The notes below the pieces were generated by a model that saw nothing but the letters and a program-made list of their open reading frames with translations, made no database searches and was not told where the DNA came from. Shown here in pieces: positions 1-8,404 of a DNA stretch of 64,000 nt. Origin of the DNA: Couchioplanes caeruleus (GTDB lineage Bacteria; Actinomycetota; Actinomycetes; Mycobacteriales; Micromonosporaceae); the NCBI RefSeq assembly GCF_023499255.1, contig NZ_CP092183.1:3716501-3780500 (forward strand), in the 5' to 3' direction. The translations under genes were made by a program, and so were the position numbers. The first letter of the stretch is position 1. Each line of letters opens with the position of its first letter.

Positions 1-189
1 GCGGCGCAGCAACGCGACGTAGTCGCCGTACCCGTCCAGGCCCAGCTGGCGTACCCGCTTGTCGAGCCGGCCCGCGACCAGGGCCTCCTTGCCCGGGCCC
101 AGGCTGATGCCGGTGTGCTCGCGCAGCAGCCCGGTGAGGAACCCGTAGTCGTCACCGCTGAGCTGCCGGGGCGCCGCGAACGGCAGCAT
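1..189 (-). CDS. cheR: Chemotaxis protein methyltransferase CheR, N-terminal part (cut by window edge)
   Basis: Only the first 63 codons are present; the rest lies left of the window. The translation contains LSGDDYGFLTGLLREHTGI near residue 10 and ends with RVRQLGLDGYGDYVALL, which fits the helical N-terminal domain of CheR. This enzyme uses S-adenosylmethionine to methylate glutamates of chemoreceptors in the cytoplasm. The SAM-binding domain is not visible. The ATG shares its A with the TGA stop of cheW (TGATG), so the two genes are translationally coupled and CheR follows CheW in one operon. The assignment rests on the N-terminal pattern plus context. Confidence 0.8.
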   Translation of the reverse strand, partial: MLPFAAPRQLSGDDYGFLTGLLREHTGISLGPGKEALVAGRLDKRVRQLGLDGYGDYVALLRR

Positions 190-809
190 CACCGCGGCTC
201 CGGGGCGGCGGTGGCGCCGCCGCCGTCGTCGCCGGGAGGCTGCTGGCGGCCCAGGTCACCCAGGCTCACCATGTCGCTGATCGACAGCACCCGGCTGACG
301 TCCAGCACGATGAGGAAGTCGTCGGCGCGCTTGGCCATGCCGCTGATGTAGTCGGCGCGGATGCCGGCGCCGAAAGCGGGCGCGGGCTCCATGTCGCCGT
401 CGTCGAGCGTCACGACCTTGTTGACCGCGTCGACGAGCACACCGACGTCCTGGCCGTCCTGTTCGGTGGCGGCCACGCCGGGCTGGGCCTCGTCGCCGGG
501 GATCGCCGTCTCCCGGATGTGCACGATGATGATCGTGGTGCGGCGCCGGACGGTGGTGGTGCCGCGCCCGAACCGGGTGGCCAGGTCGATGACCGGTACG
601 GCCCGCCCGCGCAGGTTGATCACGCCCCGGATGAACTCGGGCATCATCGGCACCACGGTCAGGCTGCGGTACTCGAGGATCTCCTTGACGTGGAAGATGT
701 CCAGCGCGTACGACTCGCCGTTGAGCGTGAACGTCAGATAGCGGGCCGGCTCGGTGACCGCCGTGGCGGTGCGTACGCCCGAGCCCGGCGCCTGAGAATT
801 GTTCGACAC
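189..809 (-). CDS. cheW: Chemotaxis adaptor protein CheW
   Basis: CheW couples chemoreceptors to the histidine kinase CheA in the cytoplasmic signalling array. A CheW domain begins around residue 23 (RYLTFTLNGESYALDIFHVKEI region) and contains the family hallmark NLRGRAVPVIDL at about 65-76. The C-terminal end (LIVLDVSRVLS) is also typical, followed by a Gly/Ala-rich tail of about 25 residues that is not part of the fold. I chose GTG at 809 because GGAGG lies 8 bases before it; an in-frame GTG at 824 would add five residues. The gene overlaps cheR by one base and is divergent from the chemoreceptor gene, which is probably its partner. Confidence 0.92.
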   Translation of the reverse strand: MSNNSQAPGSGVRTATAVTEPARYLTFTLNGESYALDIFHVKEILEYRSLTVVPMMPEFIRGVINLRGRAVPVIDLATRFGRGTTTVRRRTTIIIVHIRETAIPGDEAQPGVAATEQDGQDVGVLVDAVNKVVTLDDGDMEPAPAFGAGIRADYISGMAKRADDFLIVLDVSRVLSISDMVSLGDLGRQQPPGDDGGGATAAPEPR

Positions 810-992
810 CGTCGGTTCCTCCACGCCCCGCCGACCTCATCTGCGCCTTCATTCGAGCAGAACTCCGGTGCTTTCCGCAGGGCGTCAGCCAGTTGCACCC
901 GTCTGTTCCCGGCGTCCTTTTCCGGACCGCGTGCGCATATCCGCCAACGCATTGCGAAATGGCTTTCGAATCGCGGTGTACGTCACTCGGGC

Positions 993-1000
993 GCCGATAA
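993..1000 (+). promoter_or_regulatory. Possible FliA (sigma-28)-type -10 element upstream of the chemoreceptor gene
   Basis: GCCGATAA matches the -10 consensus of flagellar sigma factors exactly and lies 73 bases before the chemoreceptor start, on its strand. I see no convincing -35 element at the expected 15-17 bases upstream, so this is a half-promoter match only. The functional context (a chemotaxis gene) raises its plausibility. Confidence 0.3.
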
Positions 1001-1072
1001 GCTGAGGCCGTCGAAGGGCCACGCGGCGCCGAACGCGCGGTGGCCGTGGCGGGGGACAGAGGGAGCCTGGAC

Positions 1073-2791
1073 ATGGCCGACACCGGCGCGCGCCGCCATC
1101 GCAGCGGACTGTCGTTCCGAGATCTGCCGATCGCCTGGAAACTACGGTTGCTGGCGCTCGTGTCCGGCGCGCTGCTCATAGCCGTCGGAGTGCTGGGCAT
1201 CGTCCAGCTCGGCACCACTCAGCAGCGGCTCCAGGAGCTCTACAGCACGAACCTGCACGACGTACGGCTGTTGGGCGAGGTGAGCACCAACTACAAGCAG
1301 GTGCGCCTCGACATGCGCGGGATGGCGCTGGCCAAGGTCGGTGCGGACTCCGACAAGGCCGCTGCCGGGTTCGACGCCTCCGCCGCCGCCCTGGACCGGG
1401 CGTGGAACAGCTACACCGGCGGCCCGCAGAGCCTGGACAACGCCGATGAGGAGTCGTTCCAGAAATCCTGGGACGCGTACAAGAAGCTGGCGACGGACAC
1501 GCTGAAACCGCTCGCCGCCGTCAACAACATCGCCGAGTTCAACCGCATCAGCGACGCGCAGGTCACCCCGATCGCGGACGCCATCAACAGCGCGCTCACC
1601 GCCCTGGTCGACTCCCAGGACGCCGCCGCGAAGGCCTCCATCGACGCATCGGACTCGGCGTACCGTACGTCGCGGACCGTGCTCATCGTGCTCATCGTCA
1701 TCGCGCTGCTGGTGATGTTCGTGATCGTGCAGATGATCGCGGCCGCGGTCTCGCGGCCGCTGCGGGAGACGGTGACCGTGCTCAGCGGCCTGGCCGAGGG
1801 CCGGCTCGACCAGCGGCTCGCCGTGCGCGGCCGCGACGAGGTCGGGACGATGGCCACCGCCCTCAACAGCGCGCTCGGCCGGCTCAGCGAGACGGTCGGC
1901 ACGGTCGTCGACTCCGCCGCCCAGCTCAACATGGCCTCCAACCAGATCAGCGGCGCCTCGCAGAGCCTGTCGCAGGCCGCCACCGAGCAGGCAGCCAGCG
2001 TCGAGGAGACCACCACCAGCATTCAGGAGATGACCGCCGGCATCGCGCAGAACAGCGAGAACGCGGCCGCCACGGAGGGCATCGCCGCGAAGGCCGCGGC
2101 CGAGGCCCAGGAGGGCGGCGACGCGGTGCAGCGGACCGTCGCCGCGATGAAGGAGATCACCAGCAAGATCGGCATCATCGACGACATCGCGTTCCAGACC
2201 AACATGCTGGCCCTCAACGCCACCATCGAGGCGGCCCGGGCCGGCGAGCACGGCAAGGGCTTCGCCGTGGTCGCCACCGAGGTCGGCAAGCTCGCCGAGC
2301 GCAGCCAGATCGCCGCCCAGGAGATCAGCGAGCTCGCCGCGGGCAGCGTGCAGACGGCCGAGCGCGCCGGCGACCTGCTCAGCGAGATCATCCCGAGCAT
2401 CACCCGCACCTCCGACCTGGTGCAGGAGATCGCCGCCGCCAGCGGTGAGCAGTCCTCCGGCGTACGGCAGATCAACGTCGCGATGACCCAGATCGGCAAG
2501 GTCACCGAGCAGACCGCCTCGTCGAGCGAGGAGCTGGCCGCCACCGCGCAGCAGATGTCCGCGCAGACCGCCCAGCTCAAGCAGCTGATGGACTTCTTCG
2601 TCACCGGTCACGGCGGTCGTCCCGTGATGACCGGCGTCGTCGAGCCGCCGGCGCGCACGTCCTGGGCGAACGACGGCTACCAGCGGTCGGGCCGCGACGG
2701 CGGGGTCTACAACGACAACCGGCTCCCGGCCGGCGGCCCCCGCGGCGAGATGGCGGTACCGGACCTCGAGGCCAAGTTCGAACGCTTCTGA
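1073..2791 (+). CDS. Methyl-accepting chemotaxis protein with C-terminal pentapeptide-like tail
   Basis: A 572-residue membrane chemoreceptor. A first transmembrane helix at about 23-46 is followed by a periplasm-equivalent four-helix-type sensor region. Then come a second helix at about 202-227, a HAMP domain at about 228-272, and a long coiled-coil signalling domain. Its conserved hairpin ([20 protein letters not shown], about 368-390) binds CheA/CheW. I chose ATG 1073 because AGAGGGAG sits 7 bases upstream; a GTG at 1040 would add 11 residues. After the signalling domain a flexible Gly/Pro-rich linker of about 55 residues leads to the terminal KFERF, which fits the x-aromatic-x-x-aromatic tether bound by CheR or CheB. 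The ligand is unknown. Confidence 0.95.
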   Translation: MADTGARRHRSGLSFRDLPIAWKLRLLALVSGALLIAVGVLGIVQLGTTQQRLQELYSTNLHDVRLLGEVSTNYKQVRLDMRGMALAKVGADSDKAAAGFDASAAALDRAWNSYTGGPQSLDNADEESFQKSWDAYKKLATDTLKPLAAVNNIAEFNRISDAQVTPIADAINSALTALVDSQDAAAKASIDASDSAYRTSRTVLIVLIVIALLVMFVIVQMIAAAVSRPLRETVTVLSGLAEGRLDQRLAVRGRDEVGTMATALNSALGRLSETVGTVVDSAAQLNMASNQISGASQSLSQAATEQAASVEETTTSIQEMTAGIAQNSENAAATEGIAAKAAAEAQEGGDAVQRTVAAMKEITSKIGIIDDIAFQTNMLALNATIEAARAGEHGKGFAVVATEVGKLAERSQIAAQEISELAAGSVQTAERAGDLLSEIIPSITRTSDLVQEIAAASGEQSSGVRQINVAMTQIGKVTEQTASSSEELAATAQQMSAQTAQLKQLMDFFVTGHGGRPVMTGVVEPPARTSWANDGYQRSGRDGGVYNDNRLPAGGPRGEMAVPDLEAKFERF

Positions 2792-2815
2792 CGCGAGCCC
2801 CTCGCCGCCGTCGGG

Positions 2816-2829
2816 TATAACCGGGCGCA
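2816..2829 (+). promoter_or_regulatory. Candidate -10 box giving a leaderless transcript
   Basis: TATAAC at 2816-2821 is one of the few AT-rich hexamers here. It ends 7 bases before the ATG at 2829, which has no Shine-Dalgarno sequence. That geometry is typical of leaderless actinobacterial mRNAs. No clear -35 box is seen at 17-18 bases. Confidence 0.4.
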
Positions 2830-3440
2830 TGCACAGTGAAGCGCTCATGGGCCTGCTCGGCGAGATCCCCGGCACGGAGGTGTCGGCCGACGCCGGCGTC
2901 GTGACCGTGCACGTGCCGGCGATCGGCGACTCGGCCCGCGTCGCCGTGCGCGACATCCTCGGCATCCAGCAGATCGTCGTGCCGACCGGGGACCCCGGCG
3001 TGGAGCTGGGCGTACGGCGTGGCCACGAGGAGCTGCCGCTGATCGTCACCGTGCACGACGTGGCCTTCATGCCGGCGTACGCGGCCGACATGCTGGTGCC
3101 CGGCGCCGACGTGCAGGTCCCGGCGATGCCGGAGCTGATCGCCTACTCGGAGATGCACCGCGACGTGCGCGCGCTGGGCCGGGCCGTCGACGAGGAGGGG
3201 GTCGAGTTCGACGAGGCCATCCTCGCCGCCACGCTGCTCGTGCACCGCTGCTTCCTGGCCGGCGCCGTCCGGGTGGGGCTGTGGCCGGTCCGCGTCGCGG
3301 CCTGGTGGGAGTACTCGTGGGCCCGGGTCGGCCGCGGCCTGCCGCTGGCGGCGTTCCGCCCGGACCCGGCGTGGGACCGGCTCATGGCCGACGTCACCGA
3401 GGCCCGCCGGCACAGCGCCCCCGCGCACGCCGGCGACTGA
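2829..3440 (+). CDS. Conserved-looking hypothetical protein
   Basis: A 203-residue soluble protein that I do not recognise. It has no signal peptide or membrane helix. The N-terminal half alternates short strands and acidic helices. The middle contains LIAYSEMHRDVRALGRAVDEEG, and the C-terminal half is rich in Trp and Arg (GLWPVRVAAWWEYSWARVG). The gene lies 37 bases after the chemoreceptor on the same strand but probably has its own promoter, given the TATAAC box just upstream and the lack of a ribosome binding site. It ends tail-to-tail with the LtrA gene, 7 bases apart. A link to chemotaxis is only positional. Confidence 0.75.
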   Translation: MHSEALMGLLGEIPGTEVSADAGVVTVHVPAIGDSARVAVRDILGIQQIVVPTGDPGVELGVRRGHEELPLIVTVHDVAFMPAYAADMLVPGADVQVPAMPELIAYSEMHRDVRALGRAVDEEGVEFDEAILAATLLVHRCFLAGAVRVGLWPVRVAAWWEYSWARVGRGLPLAAFRPDPAWDRLMADVTEARRHSAPAHAGD

Positions 3441-3450
3441 GCGCTGCTCA
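3438..3450. other. Palindrome spanning two convergent stop codons
   Basis: TGAGC-GCT-GCTCA is a 5-bp inverted repeat. It contains the TGA of the hypothetical gene on the plus strand and the TGA (read as TCA) of the LtrA gene. It may be incidental or part of a short bidirectional terminator. Confidence 0.35.
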
Positions 3451-4659
3451 CACCTTGGCGGTGCGCACCTCGCCCGAGCGGTGCAGCAGGAACCCGGCGA
3501 CCACCCCCGCGACCATCAGCGCCGCCAGCAGCGCCAGGGTCGGCACGGACGGCAGGTCCAGCGCGACGACGAGCAGCGTCAGCGGCACGCCGGCGCCCGG
3601 CCAGAGCAGCGCGCCGCGCACCTGGCGGCTCATCCCCGCCTGCAGCAGCGCGACGCTGAACAGGTAACCCGCCGTGCCGAGGCCGAGGATCCACCGGGTG
3701 CCGGTGCTCAGGTGCTCGTCGGCACCGTGCAGCACCGCATGTTCCAGGCCGACCGCCGTCGCCGCCAGCGCCACGGCCAGCGGCAGGTGCTCGTACACGT
3801 AGAAGTCGTGCACGCCCTGCCGGGTGTTGTCGCCGCCCTCCTCGATCAGCCGCCGCTTCGCCGCGCCGCCGGACAGGTCGAAGTAGACCCACCACAGCGC
3901 GGCGGCGATCACGAACGCCAGGCTCGCGGCGAGGTCCACCCTCGGCTCCCAGCCGCCGTCGTGCAGCCCGGTCACGGTCGCCGCCACCGACTCGCCGAGC
4001 ACCAGGATCACGAACAGGGCGAAGCGCTCCGGCAGGTGCTCCAGATGCAGCGGTACGGCCTCCTTCAGCCGCGCCGCGCCGGTCGGGCCGACGAGGTCCA
4101 CGAGGACGCCGACGGCCCACAGCCAGTACCGTCCCGGGGCCGGAACGGCCAGCGACACCAGCCAGACCGTCGCGCCGGCCGCGTGCCCCAGCAGGTACAG
4201 CCGCGCCGTCGGCCGGGCGTCCGGGACGTGCCGCCAGGCCCGCAGATAGCCGGCGATCAGCACCAGCCGGATGACCACGTACCCGAGCGCGAACCACGCG
4301 GCGGTGGAGCTGCCGACCTTGTCCACCGCGGCGGCCATCGCCACGACCCCGGCCATGGCGATGAGCGTGAGCACCCGGAACACCGCGTCGTCGGTGTCGA
4401 ACCGGTTCGCGTACAGGGTCGTGGTCGCCCACGCCCAGAAGCCGGCGGCCAGCACGGCGGCGAACAGGCCGGCGCCGTGCCACGTCGGGTCGGCGGCCAG
4501 CACGTCGGCGCACCGGGCGACGAACAGGACGAACGCGAGATCGAAGAAGAGCTCGAGGCGGGTGGCGGACCGGTTCGTGTCCTGGTTGAGGCCGGGCGGG
4601 CGTACGGGCTCGACCTGCTCGGCCTCCTGTTCGTCGAGCCGGTCCTGCGCCTCGCTCAT
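3448..4659 (-). CDS. Low temperature requirement A (LtrA) family membrane protein
   Basis: A 403-residue integral membrane protein of the LtrA family, named after a Listeria gene needed at low temperature; its biochemical role is unknown. The family signature lies near residue 32-50 (TRLELFFDLAFVLFVARCAD), and about eleven hydrophobic helices follow. A second conserved region (HLPERFALFVILVLGESVAAT, near 210-230) also fits. The first 30 residues are acidic and cytoplasmic. The ATG has GGGAGG 6 bases upstream. It is divergent from the lipoprotein gene at 4785 across a 125-bp promoter region. No partner gene suggests a substrate. Confidence 0.88.
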   Translation of the reverse strand: MSEAQDRLDEQEAEQVEPVRPPGLNQDTNRSATRLELFFDLAFVLFVARCADVLAADPTWHGAGLFAAVLAAGFWAWATTTLYANRFDTDDAVFRVLTLIAMAGVVAMAAAVDKVGSSTAAWFALGYVVIRLVLIAGYLRAWRHVPDARPTARLYLLGHAAGATVWLVSLAVPAPGRYWLWAVGVLVDLVGPTGAARLKEAVPLHLEHLPERFALFVILVLGESVAATVTGLHDGGWEPRVDLAASLAFVIAAALWWVYFDLSGGAAKRRLIEEGGDNTRQGVHDFYVYEHLPLAVALAATAVGLEHAVLHGADEHLSTGTRWILGLGTAGYLFSVALLQAGMSRQVRGALLWPGAGVPLTLLVVALDLPSVPTLALLAALMVAGVVAGFLLHRSGEVRTAKV

Positions 4660-4784
4660 CGGAGCCTCCCACCGGCACGCTGTCGAGCTCCAGCTCTACC
4701 CCGCAGGCGCGCGACCACACCCGGGGCGGCCCACGCTAGAGTCTCATCGCTCATGATCAATCCCACGGGGAACGGGGAACTCTC

Positions 4785-5525
4785 TTGCGCACCACCTCCA
4801 CGAAGGCCGTCCTGGCCGTCCTTGCCCTGGCGGCCGCCACGCTCGCCGGATGCCAGGACGCCGACAAGGCTCCGGCGGCCGCCGGGCCCGCCGCGTCGTC
4901 GGCGTCCACCGGCACCGGCGTCGCCGCGCTCAGCGCCGACGAGATCCTGCAGCGGGCGCAGGCCGCGCTCGCCGGGGCGAAGTCGTACCGGGCCAAGGGC
5001 GTGGTCGACCAGGACGGGCAGGCCATCGCCATCGACCTGCAGGTCCGGGGCGAGGACTTCGCCGGATCGCTGGCCCTCGGCGAGGCCCGCGTGAAGCTGC
5101 TCGCCCTCGACGGCGAGAAGTACCTGCAGCCCAACGAGCAGTTCTGGATCATGTCGACCGATGCCAAGCAGGGCCCGATCCTGGCCCGCGGCTTCCGCGG
5201 CCGGTGGGTGACCGGGGCCGACAAGGACCCGTCGTTCGCCGAGCTGTTCGCCGTCGGGTCCGCCGGGGACTTCCTCAAGCCCACCGGCACGCTGAGCAAG
5301 GGCGAGCAGAAGGAGATCGGCGGCGTCGCGGCCATCGCGCTGAAGGACTCCGCCGACCCCGGCTCCGCGCTGTACGTGGCGACGGCGGGGGAGCCGTACC
5401 CGCTGCGGATCAGCGGCAAGGACGGCTCCGAGCTCGTCTACAGCGACTTCGGCAAGCCGGTCACCGGCCTCGAGGCGCCGGCGCCGGACCGGGTCGTCGA
5501 CCTGGGCAAGGTCCAGGCGAAATAG
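4785..5525 (+). CDS. Secreted lipoprotein, LppX/LprG-like
   Basis: A 246-residue lipoprotein with a short signal peptide and a lipobox ending in LAGC (lipidated Cys23). An Ala/Ser-rich linker precedes a domain of about 200 residues beginning LSADEILQRAQAALAGAKSY. This pattern (an initial helix followed by strands such as SYRAKGVVDQDGQAIAIDLQV) resembles actinobacterial lipid-binding LppX/LprAFG-type lipoproteins, which hold acyl chains in a hydrophobic cavity at the outer membrane face. The start is TTG with GGGGAAC 4 bases upstream; there is no better ATG. It is convergent with the response regulator and is followed by a hairpin. The lipid-binding role is inferred. Confidence 0.8.
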   Translation: MRTTSTKAVLAVLALAAATLAGCQDADKAPAAAGPAASSASTGTGVAALSADEILQRAQAALAGAKSYRAKGVVDQDGQAIAIDLQVRGEDFAGSLALGEARVKLLALDGEKYLQPNEQFWIMSTDAKQGPILARGFRGRWVTGADKDPSFAELFAVGSAGDFLKPTGTLSKGEQKEIGGVAAIALKDSADPGSALYVATAGEPYPLRISGKDGSELVYSDFGKPVTGLEAPAPDRVVDLGKVQAK

Positions 5526-5580
5526 CGGGTCAGCGGGGAACGGTCCCACCATCGTGGGCACCCCGTCGGCGGCCAGAACC

Positions 5581-5612
5581 GGGTGGAGAAGCGCAGCACG
5601 ACTTCTCCACCC
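5581..5612. terminator. Hairpin between convergent genes
   Basis: GGGTGGAGAAG and CTTCTCCACCC form a perfect 11-bp stem with a 10-base loop. The hairpin starts 56 bases after the lipoprotein stop and lies before the convergent response-regulator stop. No T-run follows, which is common in actinomycetes. The rest of the gap (5526-5765) shows no credible gene. Confidence 0.65.
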
Positions 5613-5765
5613 GGCCCGTTCCGAGCCGGGACAGCGCCCGCCGGTGCGGCGCGGGCAGCGGCGGGTCGAACGTGATGCCGCCGCCGGCCAGAACGCCGAC
5701 GGGAACCGTCACGACGGGTCCTCGCGCCACCGGGACACCAGGTACGCGCGCAGCACGCGAGCGGG

Positions 5766-6440
5766 CTACTGACCGCGCGGGCCGGGCACCACCAGGCCGC
5801 TCTCGTACGCGACCACCACCGCCTGCGCCCGGCTGCTCAGCCGCAGCTTGGTCATGATGCGCTTGACGTGCGTCTTCACGGTCGCCTCGCTGAGCACCAG
5901 CCGTTCGGCGATCTGCGAGTTGCTCAGGCCGTTGCCGACCAGCCGCAGCACCTCCTTCTCCCGCGCGGTCAGGTCGGCCAGCGCCGGTACGGCGAACTCC
6001 TTGGCGCGGTGCTGCCGGGCGTACGTCTCGACCAGGCGGTGGGTGATCCGCGGCGCGATGAGGATGTCGCCCGCGGCGACCGCGTGGATCGCCGAGATGA
6101 TCCGTTCCGGCGGGGTGTCCTTGAGCAGGAAGCCGGAGGCGCCCTCGCCGAGCGCGGTGTAGACGTACTCGTCGAGGTCGAACGTGGTCAGCACGACGAC
6201 GTGCGGGCGCTGCTCCTCCGGCGCGGCCAGGATGCGGCGGGTGGCGCCGATGCCGTCCAGCACGGGCATGCGGATGTCCATCAGCACCACGTCCGGCCGG
6301 GTGTGCGCGGCCAGCGTCACCGCTTCGGCGCCGTCGCACGCCTCGCCGGCCACGTCCAGCCCGGGCGCCGCGCGGAACAGCGCCGCCAGCCCGGCCCGGA
6401 TCAGCGCCTGATCGTCGGCGATGAGGACCCGTACGCTCAT
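5766..6440 (-). CDS. NarL/LuxR-family response regulator
   Basis: A 224-residue two-component response regulator. The receiver domain (about 3-120) keeps the acidic pair D9/D10, phosphoacceptor D55 (VVLMDIRMP), T85/T86 and K107. The C-terminal LuxR helix-turn-helix lies at about 157-214 (LTAREKEVLRLVGNGLSNSQIAERL). When phosphorylated it should bind DNA and control transcription. Its start overlaps the stop of the sensor kinase gene by 4 bases (ATGA), so the pair is co-translated with the kinase first. The regulon is unknown; the palindrome at 7598-7617 in front of the kinase is a candidate autoregulatory site. Confidence 0.95.
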   Translation of the reverse strand: MSVRVLIADDQALIRAGLAALFRAAPGLDVAGEACDGAEAVTLAAHTRPDVVLMDIRMPVLDGIGATRRILAAPEEQRPHVVVLTTFDLDEYVYTALGEGASGFLLKDTPPERIISAIHAVAAGDILIAPRITHRLVETYARQHRAKEFAVPALADLTAREKEVLRLVGNGLSNSQIAERLVLSEATVKTHVKRIMTKLRLSSRAQAVVVAYESGLVVPGPRGQ

Positions 6441-7540
6441 CGCAGCTCGTCCATCGGCAGGCGCAGCAGCACGGTGAAGCCGCCCTCCTCACGGGGCCCG
6501 GCGGTGAGCACGCCGCCGAACAGCTCGGCGCGTTCCCGCATGCCGCGGATGCCGTGCGACGCCTCGTGCCCGCCGTACCCGTGGCTCTTGGTGCCGTCGT
6601 CGCTCACCTTGACCGTCAGCGTGCGCTCCCCGTAGTCGATCTCCACCCGGGCCGCCGCTGGCCCGGCGTGCTTGAGCACGTTCGTCAGCGATTCCTGGAT
6701 CATCCGGTACGCGCACAGCTCCGCGCCGGGCGCCAGCTCCCGCACCGCGCCGGTGACGGCGACCGTGACGTCCAGCCCGGCCCCGCGGGTCCGGTTCACG
6801 AGCTCGTCGAGCTGGGCCAGCCCGGGCTGCGGCGCGTAGTCCGACTCGTGGTCGACGTGCAGCACGTCCAGCAGCCGGCGCATGTCGTGCAGGGCCTCGC
6901 GGCTCGCGGTGCCGACCGTGGCGATCGCGGCCTTCGCGGTGGGCGGGTCGGCGTCCAGGACGTACTCGGCGAGGCCGGCCTGCAGCGAGATCACCGACAT
7001 GTGGTGGGTGACGATGTCGTGCAGCTCGCGGGCGATGCGGACCCGTTCGTCGCTGACCGCCTGGGCGGCCTCCGCGGCGAGCCGTTGCGCGCGCCGGGCC
7101 CAGCGCCGGGTGCTCTCGCCGAGGACCCACGCGCCGATGAGGATCAGCACCACCTGGCCGACCTGCGACAGCAGCCACGGCTCCGAGGTCTTCAGGAAGG
7201 CGATGACCGTGACCGCGACCGAGCCGGCGAACACCAGCGCCGCCGATCTGCGCGGGCGCAGCGTCGCGGCGGTGAAGGTGACGACGACCATGCCGACGCC
7301 GTTGTTGGGGATGTCGCCGTAGCGCAGGCTGTACGCCGCCAGCGCCGCCAGCACCACCGCCGCGACCGCCATCGGCATCCTCTGGCGCAGGGCGATCGGC
7401 GCGGCGCTGAGCACGGCGACGCCGACGGCCGGCCACGACACACCCGCCGTCGCCTGACCGACGAGGGTGGCCACGGTGAGGCCGGTCAGGACGACCGCGA
7501 GCAGCACGTCCATGTACAGCGGCTTGAGGGGGACCCGCAC
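6437..7540 (-). CDS. Two-component sensor histidine kinase (HisKA_3 type)
   Basis: A 367-residue membrane kinase with about five to six hydrophobic helices in residues 9-145. A short linker leads to a dimerisation/phosphoacceptor helix RELHDIVTHHMSVI with His174. A GHKL-type ATPase domain follows, with the N-box in YRMIQESLTNVLKHA (Asn287) and a glycine-rich stretch SDDGTKSHGYGG near 313. This is the NarX/DesK-like architecture paired with LuxR-type regulators. No extracellular domain of size is present, so it probably senses the membrane or a partner protein. It is divergent from the orphan regulator at 7674. Confidence 0.94.
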   Translation of the reverse strand: MRVPLKPLYMDVLLAVVLTGLTVATLVGQATAGVSWPAVGVAVLSAAPIALRQRMPMAVAAVVLAALAAYSLRYGDIPNNGVGMVVVTFTAATLRPRRSAALVFAGSVAVTVIAFLKTSEPWLLSQVGQVVLILIGAWVLGESTRRWARRAQRLAAEAAQAVSDERVRIARELHDIVTHHMSVISLQAGLAEYVLDADPPTAKAAIATVGTASREALHDMRRLLDVLHVDHESDYAPQPGLAQLDELVNRTRGAGLDVTVAVTGAVRELAPGAELCAYRMIQESLTNVLKHAGPAAARVEIDYGERTLTVKVSDDGTKSHGYGGHEASHGIRGMRERAELFGGVLTAGPREEGGFTVLLRLPMDELR

Positions 7541-7597
7541 GGTGCCACCCTAGTCACGCCGGCGGCACCCCCTCGTCGCTCGGAGGTGGTATCCGCC

Positions 7598-7617
7598 GCT
7601 ACCCCCAGCGGGGTAGC
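7598..7617. promoter_or_regulatory. Perfect 8-bp palindrome in a divergent promoter region
   Basis: GCTACCCC-CAGC-GGGGTAGC lies between the divergent sensor kinase (start 7540) and the orphan LuxR-type gene (start 7674). It is a good candidate operator for the adjacent response regulator, or a short hairpin. The TACCCC/GGGGTA core resembles several actinobacterial regulator sites, so I do not assign a protein. Confidence 0.5.
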
Positions 7618-7673
7618 CCGATGTCCTTCCTGGGAGGACGACGGGCGTGCACGGGGTCGCTAGCGTCGTGGCC

Positions 7674-8303
7674 ATGACCGTGGGACGCCTCCACGTCGCC
7701 GTACGGGCCCACGACCCGCTCAGCCGGGCCGGCCTGGCCGCGCTGCTGCGCGGCGCGGCGCACATCGGCGTGCTCGCGGACGAGCGGCAGGCCCGCCCCC
7801 ACGTGCTGGTCGTGGCCGCCGCCGCGCTGAACGCCGAGCTCGCCGGGACGCTGAGCCGCGCGGCTCGCGAGTTCGGCGCGCCGGTCGTGCTGATCGCCGA
7901 CGACCTGTCCGCCGACGACCTGCTGACCGTGGTGCGTTACCGGGTGATGGCGGTCGTGCCGCGCCGGCTCGTCACCGCCGACGTGCTGGTGCGCTGCGTC
8001 ACCGCGGTGGCCGGCGGGGGCGGCATCATGCCACCCGACCTCGTCGGCGGCCTGCTGCAGCACGTCGAGCGCCTGCAACGGGACCTGCGCGAATCGGCGC
8101 CCGCCGCGGCCGGCGGCCTCACCGAGCGGGAGATCGAAATCCTCCGGCTGATGGCCGAGGGGCTGGACACCACGGAGATCGCCCAGGAGCTGTCGTACTC
8201 CACCCGTACGGTCAAGAACATCATGTACGGCATCACGCACCGGCTGAACCTGCGCAACCGCCCGCACGCGGTGGCGTACGCCGTCCGCGCCGGCCTGATC
8301 TGA
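7674..8303 (+). CDS. LuxR-family regulator with degenerate receiver domain
   Basis: A 209-residue DNA-binding protein. The C-terminal LuxR helix-turn-helix (about 147-204: LTEREIEILRLMAEGLDTTEIAQELSYS, in two parts) is intact. The N-terminal domain follows the receiver pattern (VAVRAHDPLSRAGLAALLRG, then HVLVVAAAAL, then VVLIADD) but lacks the acidic pair after strand 1. It also has Ala where the phosphoacceptor Asp should be, near residue 48. It is therefore probably not phosphorylated and may respond to a ligand or partner. I prefer ATG 7674; a GTG at 7647 lacks support. It is divergent from a genuine two-component pair, whose promoter it could share. Confidence 0.85.
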   Translation: MTVGRLHVAVRAHDPLSRAGLAALLRGAAHIGVLADERQARPHVLVVAAAALNAELAGTLSRAAREFGAPVVLIADDLSADDLLTVVRYRVMAVVPRRLVTADVLVRCVTAVAGGGGIMPPDLVGGLLQHVERLQRDLRESAPAAAGGLTEREIEILRLMAEGLDTTEIAQELSYSTRTVKNIMYGITHRLNLRNRPHAVAYAVRAGLI

Positions 8304-8404
8304 CCGGCGGTGGTGAGGCCCGCGGCTTCCGGCGGGCGCGCGGCCGGGCCACGGGCGCGCCGGTTGTAGGTTGTGTTCGGCGTGAAAGGAAAGGTGCCGA
8401 ACCA

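Noticed and set aside
895-911. A possible half-site (GCACCCG) of the direct-repeat element of the Actinoplanes motility regulator TcrA
   Set aside because: The second repeat four bases later does not match, and I am not certain of the consensus; one 7-base half-site is expected by chance.
5554-5772. A 72-codon ORF between the lipoprotein and the response regulator
   Set aside because: It spans the hairpin at 5581-5612, has Arg-rich low-complexity sequence and no ribosome site.
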